The notes beneath the pieces were generated by a model. The model saw only the letters and a program-made list of their open reading frames with translations, did not search any database and was not told where the DNA came from. From contig JABGTW010000026.1 of assembly GCA_018646865.1 (NCBI GenBank), positions 1 to 49,312 of the forward strand: a stretch of DNA of 49,312 nt. The letters run 5' to 3'. The position numbers were made by a program, and so were the translations under genes. Origin of the DNA: Cryomorphaceae bacterium (GTDB taxonomy: Bacteria > Bacteroidota > Bacteroidia > Flavobacteriales > Flavobacteriaceae). Numbering within the stretch: position 1 is the stretch's first letter; each line of letters opens with the position of its first letter. Shown here piece after piece: positions 24,301 through 32,991 of the stretch.

Positions 24301-25197
24301 ATGAATTGGGATTCTTGCTTTGAAAATTTTAAAAATTATTTAAAATTAGAAAGGGGTTTAAGTGATAACTCAATTAAAAGCTATGATTTTGATCTTAATT
24401 TATTTAAAAAATTTTTAGATTCAAATCAAATAAATGATACTCCACTTAACTGTAAGGCTGAAACTATAAAAAATTATTTATATAAAGATTTATCAGATAA
24501 GAAATCAAGAAGTCAGGCAAGAAGTATATCAGCTTTAAAAAGTTTTTTTAATTATTTAATTTTTGAGGGACATATTAAAGAATCTCCGGTCTCAAATATT
24601 GAACCTCCGAAACTTGAAAAAAAACTCCCTGAAGTCTTGACAGAAGATGAGATTAATCAATTAATAAAATCAATTGACCTAAATCACGTATTTGGTCAAA
24701 GAAATAAAACGATAATAGAAGTTTTATATGGTACTGGGATTCGTGTAAGTGAACTTGTGAATTTAAAATTATCAAATATATTTTTCAAAGAAAACATTCT
24801 TAAAGTAACAGGAAAAGGAGATAAAGAGAGGTTTGTGCCTCTAGGAAAAATTGCATCTACTGAAATTAAGACATATATAAGTTTAAGAGATAAATTAAAA
24901 ATTGATTTAAAATTTTCAGATATATTATTTCTTAATAAATATGGAAGAAGACTAACTAGGTCAATGATTTTTAAAATAATAAGCGATGCTTCTAAGAGTA
25001 TCAAATTAGAGAAGAAAATTAGCCCACATACATTAAGACATTCATTCGCAACTCATTTGCTTAAAAATGGTGCAGATTTAAGAACAATTCAGTTAATTCT
25101 TGGACATGAGAGTATAACAACTACTGAGATATATACTCATCTTGATACTTTCCATTTAGAGGAGGTATTGAAAAAATACCATCCGAGAGGAGATTAG
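24301..25197 (+). CDS. xerD: Tyrosine recombinase XerD/XerC type
   Basis: A site-specific recombinase that resolves chromosome dimers at dif with FtsK. The 298-aa protein has the N-terminal SAM-like core-binding domain (residues 6-92) and the catalytic domain with the full set R148, K172, H243, R246, H269 and nucleophile Y278 (TTEIYTHLD). The length, the absence of other phage or element genes, and the housekeeping neighbours all argue for a chromosomal Xer protein and not an integrase. I did not find a dif site. Whether it is XerC or XerD cannot be told from this window alone. Confidence 0.9.
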   Translation: MNWDSCFENFKNYLKLERGLSDNSIKSYDFDLNLFKKFLDSNQINDTPLNCKAETIKNYLYKDLSDKKSRSQARSISALKSFFNYLIFEGHIKESPVSNIEPPKLEKKLPEVLTEDEINQLIKSIDLNHVFGQRNKTIIEVLYGTGIRVSELVNLKLSNIFFKENILKVTGKGDKERFVPLGKIASTEIKTYISLRDKLKIDLKFSDILFLNKYGRRLTRSMIFKIISDASKSIKLEKKISPHTLRHSFATHLLKNGADLRTIQLILGHESITTTEIYTHLDTFHLEEVLKKYHPRGD

Positions 25198-25230
25198 AAA
25201 AGTATCATTTATACTTATTTAATACCTTAT

Positions 25231-25929
25231 CTACTCTTTTGCTAGTCTAAAGCCTTCTCCATGTACATTAATAATTTTTAGTGTCAAGTCTTTATCAAGA
25301 TACTTTCTAAGTTTTGCTATATATACATCCATACTTCTAGAAGTGAAGTAATTTGAATCTCTCCAAATCTTATTTAAGGCAATGTCTCTAGGTAGAAGAT
25401 CGTCAAAATTTAAAACAAGCATTTTAAGGAGTTGATTTTCTTTTGGGGATAACTTGTAAGATTCATCATCTTTATGAGTTAGAATACGAAGCTTTGAATT
25501 GAAATTAAAATCACCAAACTCAAACTCAAATGTATCTTGTTCATTATTATATACATTAGATTTTCTATTTAAAATAGATTTAATTTTTGCAAGCAAAATC
25601 TCTGAATCAAATGGTTTAGTTAAGTAATCATCTGCACCAATTTTATAACCTTTAAGAACATCATCTTTAAGGTTTTTTGCAGTAAGAAAAATTAATGGAA
25701 TCAGCTCATTAACCTCCCTAATTTCCTTTGCTAGTGTGAGACCGTCTTTAAATGGCATCATTATATCGAGAATGCATAAATCAAAGTCGGATCTGTTAAA
25801 TTTTTCAAATCCTTCTATACCATTTACAGCAAGAGACACCTCATAGTTATTTATAGTTAAATAGTCTTTTAAGATTCTTCCAAAATTTGGATCATCTTCA
25901 ACTAGTAAGATTCTTTTATTTGATTTCAT
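25231..25929 (-). CDS. OmpR-family response regulator (RprY-like)
   Basis: A 232-aa two-component regulator with an N-terminal receiver domain (phosphoacceptor D55 in CILDIMMP, acidic pair E11-D12, lysine in LTKPF near 105) and a C-terminal winged-helix DNA-binding domain (about 130-232, ending with YIAKLRKYLDKDLTLKIINVHGEGFRL in outline). It follows the kinase gene after one base. The pair resembles the RprX/RprY type found throughout Bacteroidota, but target genes cannot be inferred from this window. Confidence 0.93.
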   Translation of the reverse strand: MKSNKRILLVEDDPNFGRILKDYLTINNYEVSLAVNGIEGFEKFNRSDFDLCILDIMMPFKDGLTLAKEIREVNELIPLIFLTAKNLKDDVLKGYKIGADDYLTKPFDSEILLAKIKSILNRKSNVYNNEQDTFEFEFGDFNFNSKLRILTHKDDESYKLSPKENQLLKMLVLNFDDLLPRDIALNKIWRDSNYFTSRSMDVYIAKLRKYLDKDLTLKIINVHGEGFRLAKE

Positions 25930-25930
25930 A

Positions 25931-27508
25931 TTAAATATTTTTTAGAGTTAAATAAAACTTTGTACCTACACCTTTTTTACTCTCCAATGAAATTTTTCCA
26001 TTATGAAAGTCAACAATTTTTTTTACGTAAGATAATCCTAAACCATGACCTTTGATATTATGTATGTTACCATTCTGTTCTCGATAAAATTTTTCAAAAA
26101 TCAATTTCTGAGTGTTTTTATCCATTCCGATTCCATTATCTTCAAAGCATATTATAATATCTTTATTAGAATTAGTTGATGAAACAACTATCTGTGGATT
26201 TTCTTTTGAATACTTTACTGCGTTATCTAAGATATTTATAATAATATTTTCTAAGTGATTACTATTTCCATTAATATCAAAATTTTTAGCTTTAAGAGAT
26301 AATTTTATTGACCCTTTTTTGCTTTTAACAATTAACTTCACGTGCTCTAAAGCATCCTCAATTACTTCGTGAATATTTGTCTCTTCCATGTCAAAGGGAT
26401 TTGAACTTTTCTCTAACTGAGATATCCTAAGTATGTTTTCAACTTGTGACAACATTCTAGAATTCTCTTCTCTAATCATTCCTAGGTAAGAAGTGAATTT
26501 CTCGTTTAAATTATTCTTAGAACTTGAAATTGAATCAAGAGCTAAATTTATTGTTGCGATAGGTGTTTTAAATTCATGAGATATATTATTTATAAAATCA
26601 TTTTTTATCTCAGATAATTTTTTTTGCTGAATAATTTGATAAAGTGCACTAGTTGATATGACCACAATAATTATAGTAAGCATAAATGACAAAGCAGCAA
26701 CTCCTACAATACCTGAAAGAACATATTCTTGCTTTTCAGGAAATGATACAATTAAATTGTAAGATATAGGGCTAGATCTATCATTAAAAAAGGGTATAGA
26801 ATACTTTGGACCAGATTGAACTTCTAAATAATTATTTGATTTAACCTTGGTTGACAGTCCATTACTGTAAATCCCAAATTCATACGGTGTAATAATATTT
26901 CTATCATTAAAACCTTTATTTAGTAGAATTTGTATCTCACGAGAAGTAGTTCTTTTATGGATTGGAAGAGATGAGGCATATTCTTGAAAAGCTGACTTAT
27001 ATTTCTCAAACTTAAATAAATCTATTTCTTCTACACTTCTTAATTTAGAGATAGATGAATTCAACCTATTTTCCCTTCTATCAAAAATATTTTTATTAAC
27101 TATTGTTGTTTTTACTGCTTTATAATCTTTTAAATCATCATCACCATATTTATTAGAGAGGTTATCAGGTAAGTTTATATTATAATCTTCTTCAAGAATT
27201 CCATAAGCAAAGAACGTAGAAAGGTTAGAAGATTGATCTTCATCTAAGAATAAAAAAACATCAGTAAAGTTAGATTCATCAGGAGTTCCAATAGAATCAA
27301 TTAGCATTTGATAAGTATAAACATAATCATTAAGTTCCCTGCTTTGAATTTCATCAACAACTTCGCGAAGTGTTCTAGTAACTGCAAGCGTAAACTCTTC
27401 TTCTTTATTCTGCCATGAAGAATAAATCCAGTAGCCTTGCAATAAGATTATGCCTATCAAAGAAAATGACATTAATAGAACTAAGGATGTATAAAGCTTT
27501 TTATTCAT
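25931..27508 (-). CDS. Membrane sensor histidine kinase
   Basis: A 525-aa kinase with a first membrane segment (about residues 8-28), a periplasmic sensor of about 230 residues, a second membrane segment (about 263-288), then the HisKA dimerisation domain with the phosphorylated histidine in NNISHEFKTPIATI near residue 311 and the ATPase domain with LENIIINILDNAVKYS, DNGIGMD and GHGLGLSYVKKI. There is no HAMP domain between the second membrane helix and HisKA. The sensor part has no motif I know, so its signal is open. It is transcribed just before its response regulator. Confidence 0.93.
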   Translation of the reverse strand: MNKKLYTSLVLLMSFSLIGIILLQGYWIYSSWQNKEEEFTLAVTRTLREVVDEIQSRELNDYVYTYQMLIDSIGTPDESNFTDVFLFLDEDQSSNLSTFFAYGILEEDYNINLPDNLSNKYGDDDLKDYKAVKTTIVNKNIFDRRENRLNSSISKLRSVEEIDLFKFEKYKSAFQEYASSLPIHKRTTSREIQILLNKGFNDRNIITPYEFGIYSNGLSTKVKSNNYLEVQSGPKYSIPFFNDRSSPISYNLIVSFPEKQEYVLSGIVGVAALSFMLTIIIVVISTSALYQIIQQKKLSEIKNDFINNISHEFKTPIATINLALDSISSSKNNLNEKFTSYLGMIREENSRMLSQVENILRISQLEKSSNPFDMEETNIHEVIEDALEHVKLIVKSKKGSIKLSLKAKNFDINGNSNHLENIIINILDNAVKYSKENPQIVVSSTNSNKDIIICFEDNGIGMDKNTQKLIFEKFYREQNGNIHNIKGHGLGLSYVKKIVDFHNGKISLESKKGVGTKFYLTLKNI

Positions 27509-27568
27509 TTATATAAAATTCTCAATTTTAAAATTAAAATTTCTTAATGAAATGTTAATATCTATTGA

Positions 27569-28147
27569 TTAGCCTTTTAATTCAAGATGAATAGATAGGA
27601 CTTTATCTTTTAAATTCTTAATGTTCTGGTTATTGATTATGTAATCACATTTATCAATAATTGAATTTTCATCTAATTGATTATTAATCCTTTTCATGAC
27701 TTCTAATCTTGAAAGACTATCTCTATTCATAACTCTTTCAATTCTAACTTCTAGAGGTGATCTAATTAAAATTATTTTATCATAATTACTCTCAGACTTA
27801 GTCTCAAAGATAATTGCAGCCTCTTTTACTATATAATCATCATTATTTATTTCTAAAAAATTCTTAAAGTCTAAAGCTACCACTGGGTGAATAATTGAGT
27901 TTAGTAATTTAAGTTTTTCAGTGTTTCCAAAAACAATTTTAGATAATTTTTTTGAATCTAAAATGTTATCCTTATAAATATTATTTCCAAAAGAAGTCTT
28001 TATAAGATCTATTAATTTTTCATCAGAATTAACCAATTGTTTAGCAGATATATCTGCGCTATAAGTTCTTATACCTAGATTTTTAAAAAGTTTTAAAACA
28101 GTAGATTTCCCAGAACCAATACCCCCGGTTAATCCAATGATTTTCAT
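27569..28147 (-). CDS. coaE: Dephospho-CoA kinase
   Basis: Carries out the last step of coenzyme A synthesis, phosphorylating the 3'-hydroxyl of dephospho-CoA. The 192-aa protein has the Walker A loop GLTGGIGSGKSTVLKLF at residue 5, the SADISAKQLV segment near 33, IIHPVVALDF near 86 and the LID region RVMNRDSLSRLEVMKRI near 135. Its start overlaps the fabI stop by ATGA. Another CoA gene, coaBC, lies upstream in the same transcription unit. Confidence 0.94.
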   Translation of the reverse strand: MKIIGLTGGIGSGKSTVLKLFKNLGIRTYSADISAKQLVNSDEKLIDLIKTSFGNNIYKDNILDSKKLSKIVFGNTEKLKLLNSIIHPVVALDFKNFLEINNDDYIVKEAAIIFETKSESNYDKIILIRSPLEVRIERVMNRDSLSRLEVMKRINNQLDENSIIDKCDYIINNQNIKNLKDKVLSIHLELKG

Positions 28148-28956
28148 TTTGAATTTAATTTATCTATAATTTCTTGACTAACTCCAACATTAGAAAAGCC
28201 ACCATCATTATATATATTTTGAAGTGTTACTCTTTTTGAGTAATCTGAAAACAAAGACACTGTAAGATTTGCGCAATCATCTGCTGTTGCATTTCCAAGA
28301 GGTGAAGTTAATTCTGCATAATTTAAAAAGTCATCAAGACCTTTAACACCCTTACCTGCAGTTGTTAGAGTTGGGGATTGAGAAATTGTATTAACTCTAA
28401 CTTTTTTCTCTTTACCAAAAATATATCCAAAACTTCTAGCTATTGACTCTAAATATGCTTTATTGTCAGCCATATCATTATAATTAGGAAAAGTTCTTTG
28501 AGCTGCAATATAGGTGAGAGCAACAATACTTCCCCATTCGTTCATTGCGTCTAATTTAAAAAGAGATTGCATTAACTTATGAAAGGAAACAGCAGAAACG
28601 TCCCAACCTTTAGTTAACCAATCATAATTTAAGTCTGTGTAATGCCTCCCTTTTCTTACATTAACCGACATACCAATAGAGTGTAAAATAAAATCAAGTT
28701 TTCCAAATTTCTCTGTAGCTATATTAATTAAGTTTTCAAGGTCATCAAGGTTTGTTGCATCTGCAGCCACTAAGTCTGAATTTGTTTTTTCAGCTAATTC
28801 ATTTATCGAACCCATCCTTATTGAAACAGGAGCGTTAGTCAAAACAAATTCACCACCCTCATTATAAACATTTTCAGCTGTCTTCCAAGCAATAGAACTA
28901 CTATCTAAAGCGCCGAATATAATTCCCTTTTTACCTTTTAAAATATTATTTTTCAT
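28144..28956 (-). CDS. fabI: Enoyl-[acyl-carrier-protein] reductase (NADH), FabI type
   Basis: Reduces the enoyl-ACP double bond, the last step of each fatty acid elongation cycle. The 270-aa protein is a divergent short-chain dehydrogenase. It has the nucleotide motif GKKGIIFGALDSSSIAWK near residue 8, the DFILHSIGMS segment near 87, and the active-site set Y-x2-M-x3-K in NYNDMADNKAYLES near 158. It lies 17 bases after recN and overlaps coaE. Triclosan-type inhibitors act on this class, but no resistance feature can be judged here. Confidence 0.95.
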   Translation of the reverse strand: MKNNILKGKKGIIFGALDSSSIAWKTAENVYNEGGEFVLTNAPVSIRMGSINELAEKTNSDLVAADATNLDDLENLINIATEKFGKLDFILHSIGMSVNVRKGRHYTDLNYDWLTKGWDVSAVSFHKLMQSLFKLDAMNEWGSIVALTYIAAQRTFPNYNDMADNKAYLESIARSFGYIFGKEKKVRVNTISQSPTLTTAGKGVKGLDDFLNYAELTSPLGNATADDCANLTVSLFSDYSKRVTLQNIYNDGGFSNVGVSQEIIDKLNSK

Positions 28957-28973
28957 TGTATCGTAAATATAGT

Positions 28974-30626
28974 TTAATTCAATAATTCATTTGCAAGTTC
29001 ATTAGCAGATTTATTCGATTTATCACCTGACAACATTTCTGCTATCTCATTAACTCTCTCTTTATCTGAAAGCAATTTTACATCCGTTATGATTTTATTA
29101 TTCTCTTCTCTTTTGAATACTTTATAATGAAAATCACCCTTTGATGCAACTTGAGGAGTATGTGTAATAACTATAACTTGCATTTTACTAGACATATATT
29201 TCATAAGTTCAGCTACTTTAGAAGAAACAGAACCTGAAATTCCTGTATCAATTTCATCAAAAATTATAGAAGATAATCGAGTAAAATTTGATAAAATAGA
29301 TTTAATAGATAGCATAACTCTGGAAATCTCTCCACCCGAAGCAATATCTTTTAATTCACTATAGAGACTACTATTATTGGATTTAAATAAAAACTTACCT
29401 TCACTAATACCGTTTTTTTGAATTGTTTCACTTTCAAATAAATCAATTTTAATGTCAGATTTCTCCATACCTAATTCTGATAAATTTTTATTCATTAAAA
29501 TTTGAAATTCAGGAATAACAGATTTTCTTTTATCATGAATTTGATTTGCCTTAAAGAGAAGATTCTCAGTTAATAATTTAATCTTTATCTCTAGTTGCTC
29601 AATCTCAGAATCTATATTGTCATGACTAGATATTTTAAAAGATAAATCTTCTTTTAATTTTAACAAATCATCTAGTGAATCTAGCCTGTGCTTGTTTTGA
29701 AGAGAAAATACTTTATCAAGAGTATCCCTGAGTTTATCAATATTCTCATCAGAATTTGAAATATCATTAAGTATAGATTCTGAATCATTAACTATTTGAT
29801 TTAGATTTTCGTTGACTAAATTAAGATTCTGAGTAAGTTCATTAAGACGTCTTGAAGAACTTGCAACCTTACTTAAACTTTTGACTATCTGAGATAATTT
29901 ATCTGATATACCTATTTCATCGGTATTAAACTCATTATTAATTTTTGATAGTATTTCTTTAATTTGATCAACATTATCTGCCTCTTTTACTTTATTATTA
30001 AGTTCGTCTATATTAAGATTATCAAAATTCAATTCCTCAAATTCACTGAATAAGAATTTATTATAGTCTAAATCAGAATTTAATTTTTCTCTGATAATTT
30101 TTTTATCCTCTATCTGTCTTTTAATTAATTGCAATGATTTAAATTCATTTAGATATATTTTAAAATCATCTATATTATTAGAAAGTGAATCTAGAATTAA
30201 AAAAATAAAGTTGGAGTCAAGAATGCTTAAGTTATTGAATTGAGAGTGAACATCAATTAACTTATTAGTAAGACCAGATAAAAGATCAAGTTTTACTGGA
30301 GTATCATTAATAAAAGCCCTTGACTTACCTTTTTGGTTAACTTCCCTCCTAATTATAGTAATATCTTCATAGTCTAAATCATTTTTAGAAAAAAAGTCAA
30401 TAGAATTCTGGTCACTGAGATCAAATACAGCTTCAACAAAACATTTTTTATCCTTATTTATAATTTTAGAGTTATCAATTCTAGAACCTAAGACCATTGA
30501 TAGACCACCTAAAATTATTGATTTCCCAGCACCTGTTTCACCAGTAATAGATGTCATACCCTTATCGAAAGATATTTCAATAGAGTCTATTAGAGCATAA
30601 TTATCAATCTTAAGTCTCTTTAACAT
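28974..30626 (-). CDS. recN: DNA repair protein RecN
   Basis: An SMC-like ATPase in double-strand break repair. The 550-aa protein has the N-terminal ATPase half with LKIDNYALIDSIEISF and Walker A GETGAGKSIILGGL near residue 29, a long coiled coil (about 150-360), and the C-terminal half with the ABC signature DIASGGEISRVMLSIKS and Walker B SSIIFDEIDTGISG, followed by ITHTPQVAS. It overlaps coaBC by 17 bases, so the start at 30626 (MLKRLKIDN) is well supported. Confidence 0.95.
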   Translation of the reverse strand: MLKRLKIDNYALIDSIEISFDKGMTSITGETGAGKSIILGGLSMVLGSRIDNSKIINKDKKCFVEAVFDLSDQNSIDFFSKNDLDYEDITIIRREVNQKGKSRAFINDTPVKLDLLSGLTNKLIDVHSQFNNLSILDSNFIFLILDSLSNNIDDFKIYLNEFKSLQLIKRQIEDKKIIREKLNSDLDYNKFLFSEFEELNFDNLNIDELNNKVKEADNVDQIKEILSKINNEFNTDEIGISDKLSQIVKSLSKVASSSRRLNELTQNLNLVNENLNQIVNDSESILNDISNSDENIDKLRDTLDKVFSLQNKHRLDSLDDLLKLKEDLSFKISSHDNIDSEIEQLEIKIKLLTENLLFKANQIHDKRKSVIPEFQILMNKNLSELGMEKSDIKIDLFESETIQKNGISEGKFLFKSNNSSLYSELKDIASGGEISRVMLSIKSILSNFTRLSSIIFDEIDTGISGSVSSKVAELMKYMSSKMQVIVITHTPQVASKGDFHYKVFKREENNKIITDVKLLSDKERVNEIAEMLSGDKSNKSANELANELLN

Positions 30627-31821
30627 TTATTATTATCTGATTTAAAATATCATTCGAAACATCTGATTTTAATTTTTTTTCAAATGAAGTTATTTTTAAA
30701 CTTGAATTTATAAAATCAATTTGATTATAGTCACTTGAAATAGGATTAAAATCACCTATTTTATTAACGACTATTGCGTCAAGGTTTTTAGATTTTAATT
30801 TATTTTTTGCATTATCAATAATATTATCTGTCTCAAGAGCAAATCCAACTAGATACTGTGAGGTTTTGATCTTGCCTAATTTTTTTAATATGTCAACGGT
30901 AGGTTCTAGTTTAATTGAATCTAACCCATCCTCCTTTTTAATTTTATGTTGAACTACTTCAGTTGGCTTAAAGTCAGATATAGCTGCAGAACAAATTACT
31001 ACATCTGAACTTTCAAAGAATTTAATTGTTTCATTAAACATTTCCTCAGAGTCTTCAACTCTTATTGTTTTAATATTTAAAAGATCCATAGGGAGATTAG
31101 TTGGACCAATAACTAAAATTACATTAGCTCCCAACTCTTTAGCTTTTTTAGCAAGGTAGTAACCCATTTTACCAGATGAACTATTACCAATATATCTAAC
31201 TGGATCAATTTTTTCATGAGTTGGTCCAGCAGTAATTAAAAAGTTTAAATTATTTAATGGAAGGGTGTCTTTAATTTTATTTTCTACATATTGAATTATT
31301 TCATTAGGCTCAAGCATTCTCCCTTCCCCCTCTAATCCACTTGCAAGAGAGCCAGATCCAACAGGTAGAACATCTGTTAAATTAGCTTTTAACTTCTTTA
31401 TGTTTTCTTGATTAAGATTGTTTTTAAACATTTCAAGATCCATTGCAGGAGCAACAAAAACAGGGCAGCTAGATGATAAGTAACAAGCTAATAAAAGATT
31501 GTCACATTTAGCATTAGCCATTGATGAAATTGTATTTGAAGTTGCGGGAGCTATAATAAAAATATCAGCCCACTCTGCTAGCTCAACATGATTATTCCAT
31601 GAAGGATTATTATTTTTTTGAGTAGTAAATTCTGAAAATACATCATTTTCAGATAAGGTTGATAAAGTCAAAGGAGTAACAAACTCTTTTGAAGATGGAG
31701 TCATTACAACTCTAACATTAGAGTTTAGCTTGGTAAGTTGTCTTATTAATAAAGGAATCTTATAAGCAGCTATACCCCCTGAAACTCCTATCAAAATATT
31801 TTTCTGAGCTAAAACACTCAT
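30610..31821 (-). CDS. coaBC: Bifunctional phosphopantothenoylcysteine synthetase/decarboxylase
   Basis: Performs two steps of CoA synthesis: joining 4'-phosphopantothenate with cysteine (CoaB) and decarboxylating the product (CoaC). The 403-aa protein opens with the FMN-binding flavoprotein domain (GVSGGIAAYKIPLLIRQL at residue 12). It carries the CoaC active-site histidine in WNNHVELAEWAD near 77 and APAMDLEMF near 123. The CoaB domain (about 187-403) begins ITAGPTHEKIDPVRYIGN and contains the AAISDFKP motif. It lies 11 bases after the omega-like gene. Confidence 0.95.
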   Translation of the reverse strand: MSVLAQKNILIGVSGGIAAYKIPLLIRQLTKLNSNVRVVMTPSSKEFVTPLTLSTLSENDVFSEFTTQKNNNPSWNNHVELAEWADIFIIAPATSNTISSMANAKCDNLLLACYLSSSCPVFVAPAMDLEMFKNNLNQENIKKLKANLTDVLPVGSGSLASGLEGEGRMLEPNEIIQYVENKIKDTLPLNNLNFLITAGPTHEKIDPVRYIGNSSSGKMGYYLAKKAKELGANVILVIGPTNLPMDLLNIKTIRVEDSEEMFNETIKFFESSDVVICSAAISDFKPTEVVQHKIKKEDGLDSIKLEPTVDILKKLGKIKTSQYLVGFALETDNIIDNAKNKLKSKNLDAIVVNKIGDFNPISSDYNQIDFINSSLKITSFEKKLKSDVSNDILNQIIINVKET

Positions 31822-31832
31822 ATCATGAAAGT

Positions 31833-32165
31833 TTATTGTTCACTTTCAGATTCAGTATCTCTGAAGTAAATTTTATCATCTAACCATTCTTGAACAGCAA
31901 TAGCATAAGGCTTAGGAAGCTTTTCATAGAATCTTGAAACCTCGATTTGCTCCTTATTTTCAAATATTTCTTCTAAGCTGTCATTATGTGTAGCAAACTC
32001 ATCAAGTTTATCATGAAGTTCTTTTTTAATTTCAGAATTAATTTGACTAGATCTTTTAGCAATTATTGAAATAGCTTCATAAATATTATTAGTTGGATCC
32101 TCAATCTCATGCTTATTATAAGTTTTTGTTGTTTGTGCTGCGTTAGTATTTCTGTATTTATTCAT
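31833..32165 (-). CDS. rpoZ: RNA polymerase omega subunit, Bacteroidota type
   Basis: A 110-aa protein matching the Bacteroidota RpoZ-like family: the conserved N-terminal helix region NIYEAISIIAKRSSQINSEIK corresponds to the omega core that clamps the beta-prime chain, and the C-terminal part EQIEVSRFYEKLPKPYAIAVQEW is particular to this phylum. It lies between bamD (eight bases) and coaBC, the usual flavobacterial order. The family is short and divergent from E. coli omega, so the call rests largely on this resemblance and context. Confidence 0.85.
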   Translation of the reverse strand: MNKYRNTNAAQTTKTYNKHEIEDPTNNIYEAISIIAKRSSQINSEIKKELHDKLDEFATHNDSLEEIFENKEQIEVSRFYEKLPKPYAIAVQEWLDDKIYFRDTESESEQ

Positions 32166-32173
32166 TAGTTTAA

Positions 32174-32956
32174 TTATAAAAGTTGTTTTGCTATATTAAT
32201 TTTTTCTGACAAATCTTCAATGAAAATAGTGTCAGGGTAATATCTTAAAAAGTTATCAAACGATCTTTCAAGCTCAGTAACTCTTTCGTTTATTCTAGCC
32301 TCTATGCTATTAATTGCAATCTCATATTGAGATAACCATCTATAATACAGTGCTTCTTCTCTGAAAATTGTTCCAGGATTATCTGCTATAAAATTATCTA
32401 ATGATTTGATAGCAGAGTTGTAGTCTAAAATAGAATAATATTGTTTAGAAACTTCAAATTCTTTTTTCTCTAATTTATTTTGTAATTCCTCCATCAGCTC
32501 TAGAGCTTCAGTAACATATTCACTATTTGGAAATCTATTTATAAACACCTGAAGTTTATCTATTCCTTTGTATGTGTCATCTTGATCAAGAGTGTGAAGT
32601 GGGGAAAGCATATAATATGATTTAGCTTCCATAAAATAAGCTTCTTGAATTCTTTGACTATTAGGATATGATTTAATAAAGTTTTCAAATTGAATTGCAG
32701 AAGAATAATAAATTTTTGTTTCAAAATAAGAGTTAGCAAAGAAATAGACTAATCTTTCACCTTGAGGTTTACCTCTATATGTTGGGATAATTTGTTCTAT
32801 TAGGGCATTAGCTCTTCTAAATTCTCCATTATTGTAGTATTCTTCAGCTGCTGTATATTTATCAACCTCATTTTCAGGACTATTTAATAATTTCTGATAA
32901 TCATTACAAGAAAAAAGCAAGAGAGATAACAATAATAAAAAAGAAAATCTGTACAT
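32174..32956 (-). CDS. bamD: Outer membrane assembly lipoprotein BamD
   Basis: A subunit of the BAM complex that inserts beta-barrel proteins into the outer membrane. The 260-aa protein has a lipoprotein signal with lipobox LLFSC and the lipidated cysteine at C17. TPR-like helical pairs follow from about residue 35 to 240 (for example AAEEYYNNGEFRRANALIEQ and SAIQFENFIKSYPNSQRIQEAY). It sits between ligA and the omega gene. Overall length and TPR arrangement match BamD, although similar TPR lipoproteins exist. Confidence 0.9.
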   Translation of the reverse strand: MYRFSFLLLLSLLLFSCNDYQKLLNSPENEVDKYTAAEEYYNNGEFRRANALIEQIIPTYRGKPQGERLVYFFANSYFETKIYYSSAIQFENFIKSYPNSQRIQEAYFMEAKSYYMLSPLHTLDQDDTYKGIDKLQVFINRFPNSEYVTEALELMEELQNKLEKKEFEVSKQYYSILDYNSAIKSLDNFIADNPGTIFREEALYYRWLSQYEIAINSIEARINERVTELERSFDNFLRYYPDTIFIEDLSEKINIAKQLL

Positions 32957-32991
32957 ATAGAATCAAGTATTTTGGCAAATTTAATATAAGT

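Noticed and set aside
24301-25197. Tyrosine recombinase as a sign of a mobile element or phage
   Set aside because: Length and motifs fit chromosomal XerC/XerD, the neighbours are core genes, and there are no attachment-site repeats or other element genes nearby.
25200-25216. Hairpin AAGTAT/ATACTT between xerD and the response regulator as terminator
   Set aside because: The six-base stem is weak and has no adjoining T-run, so it was not listed as a feature.
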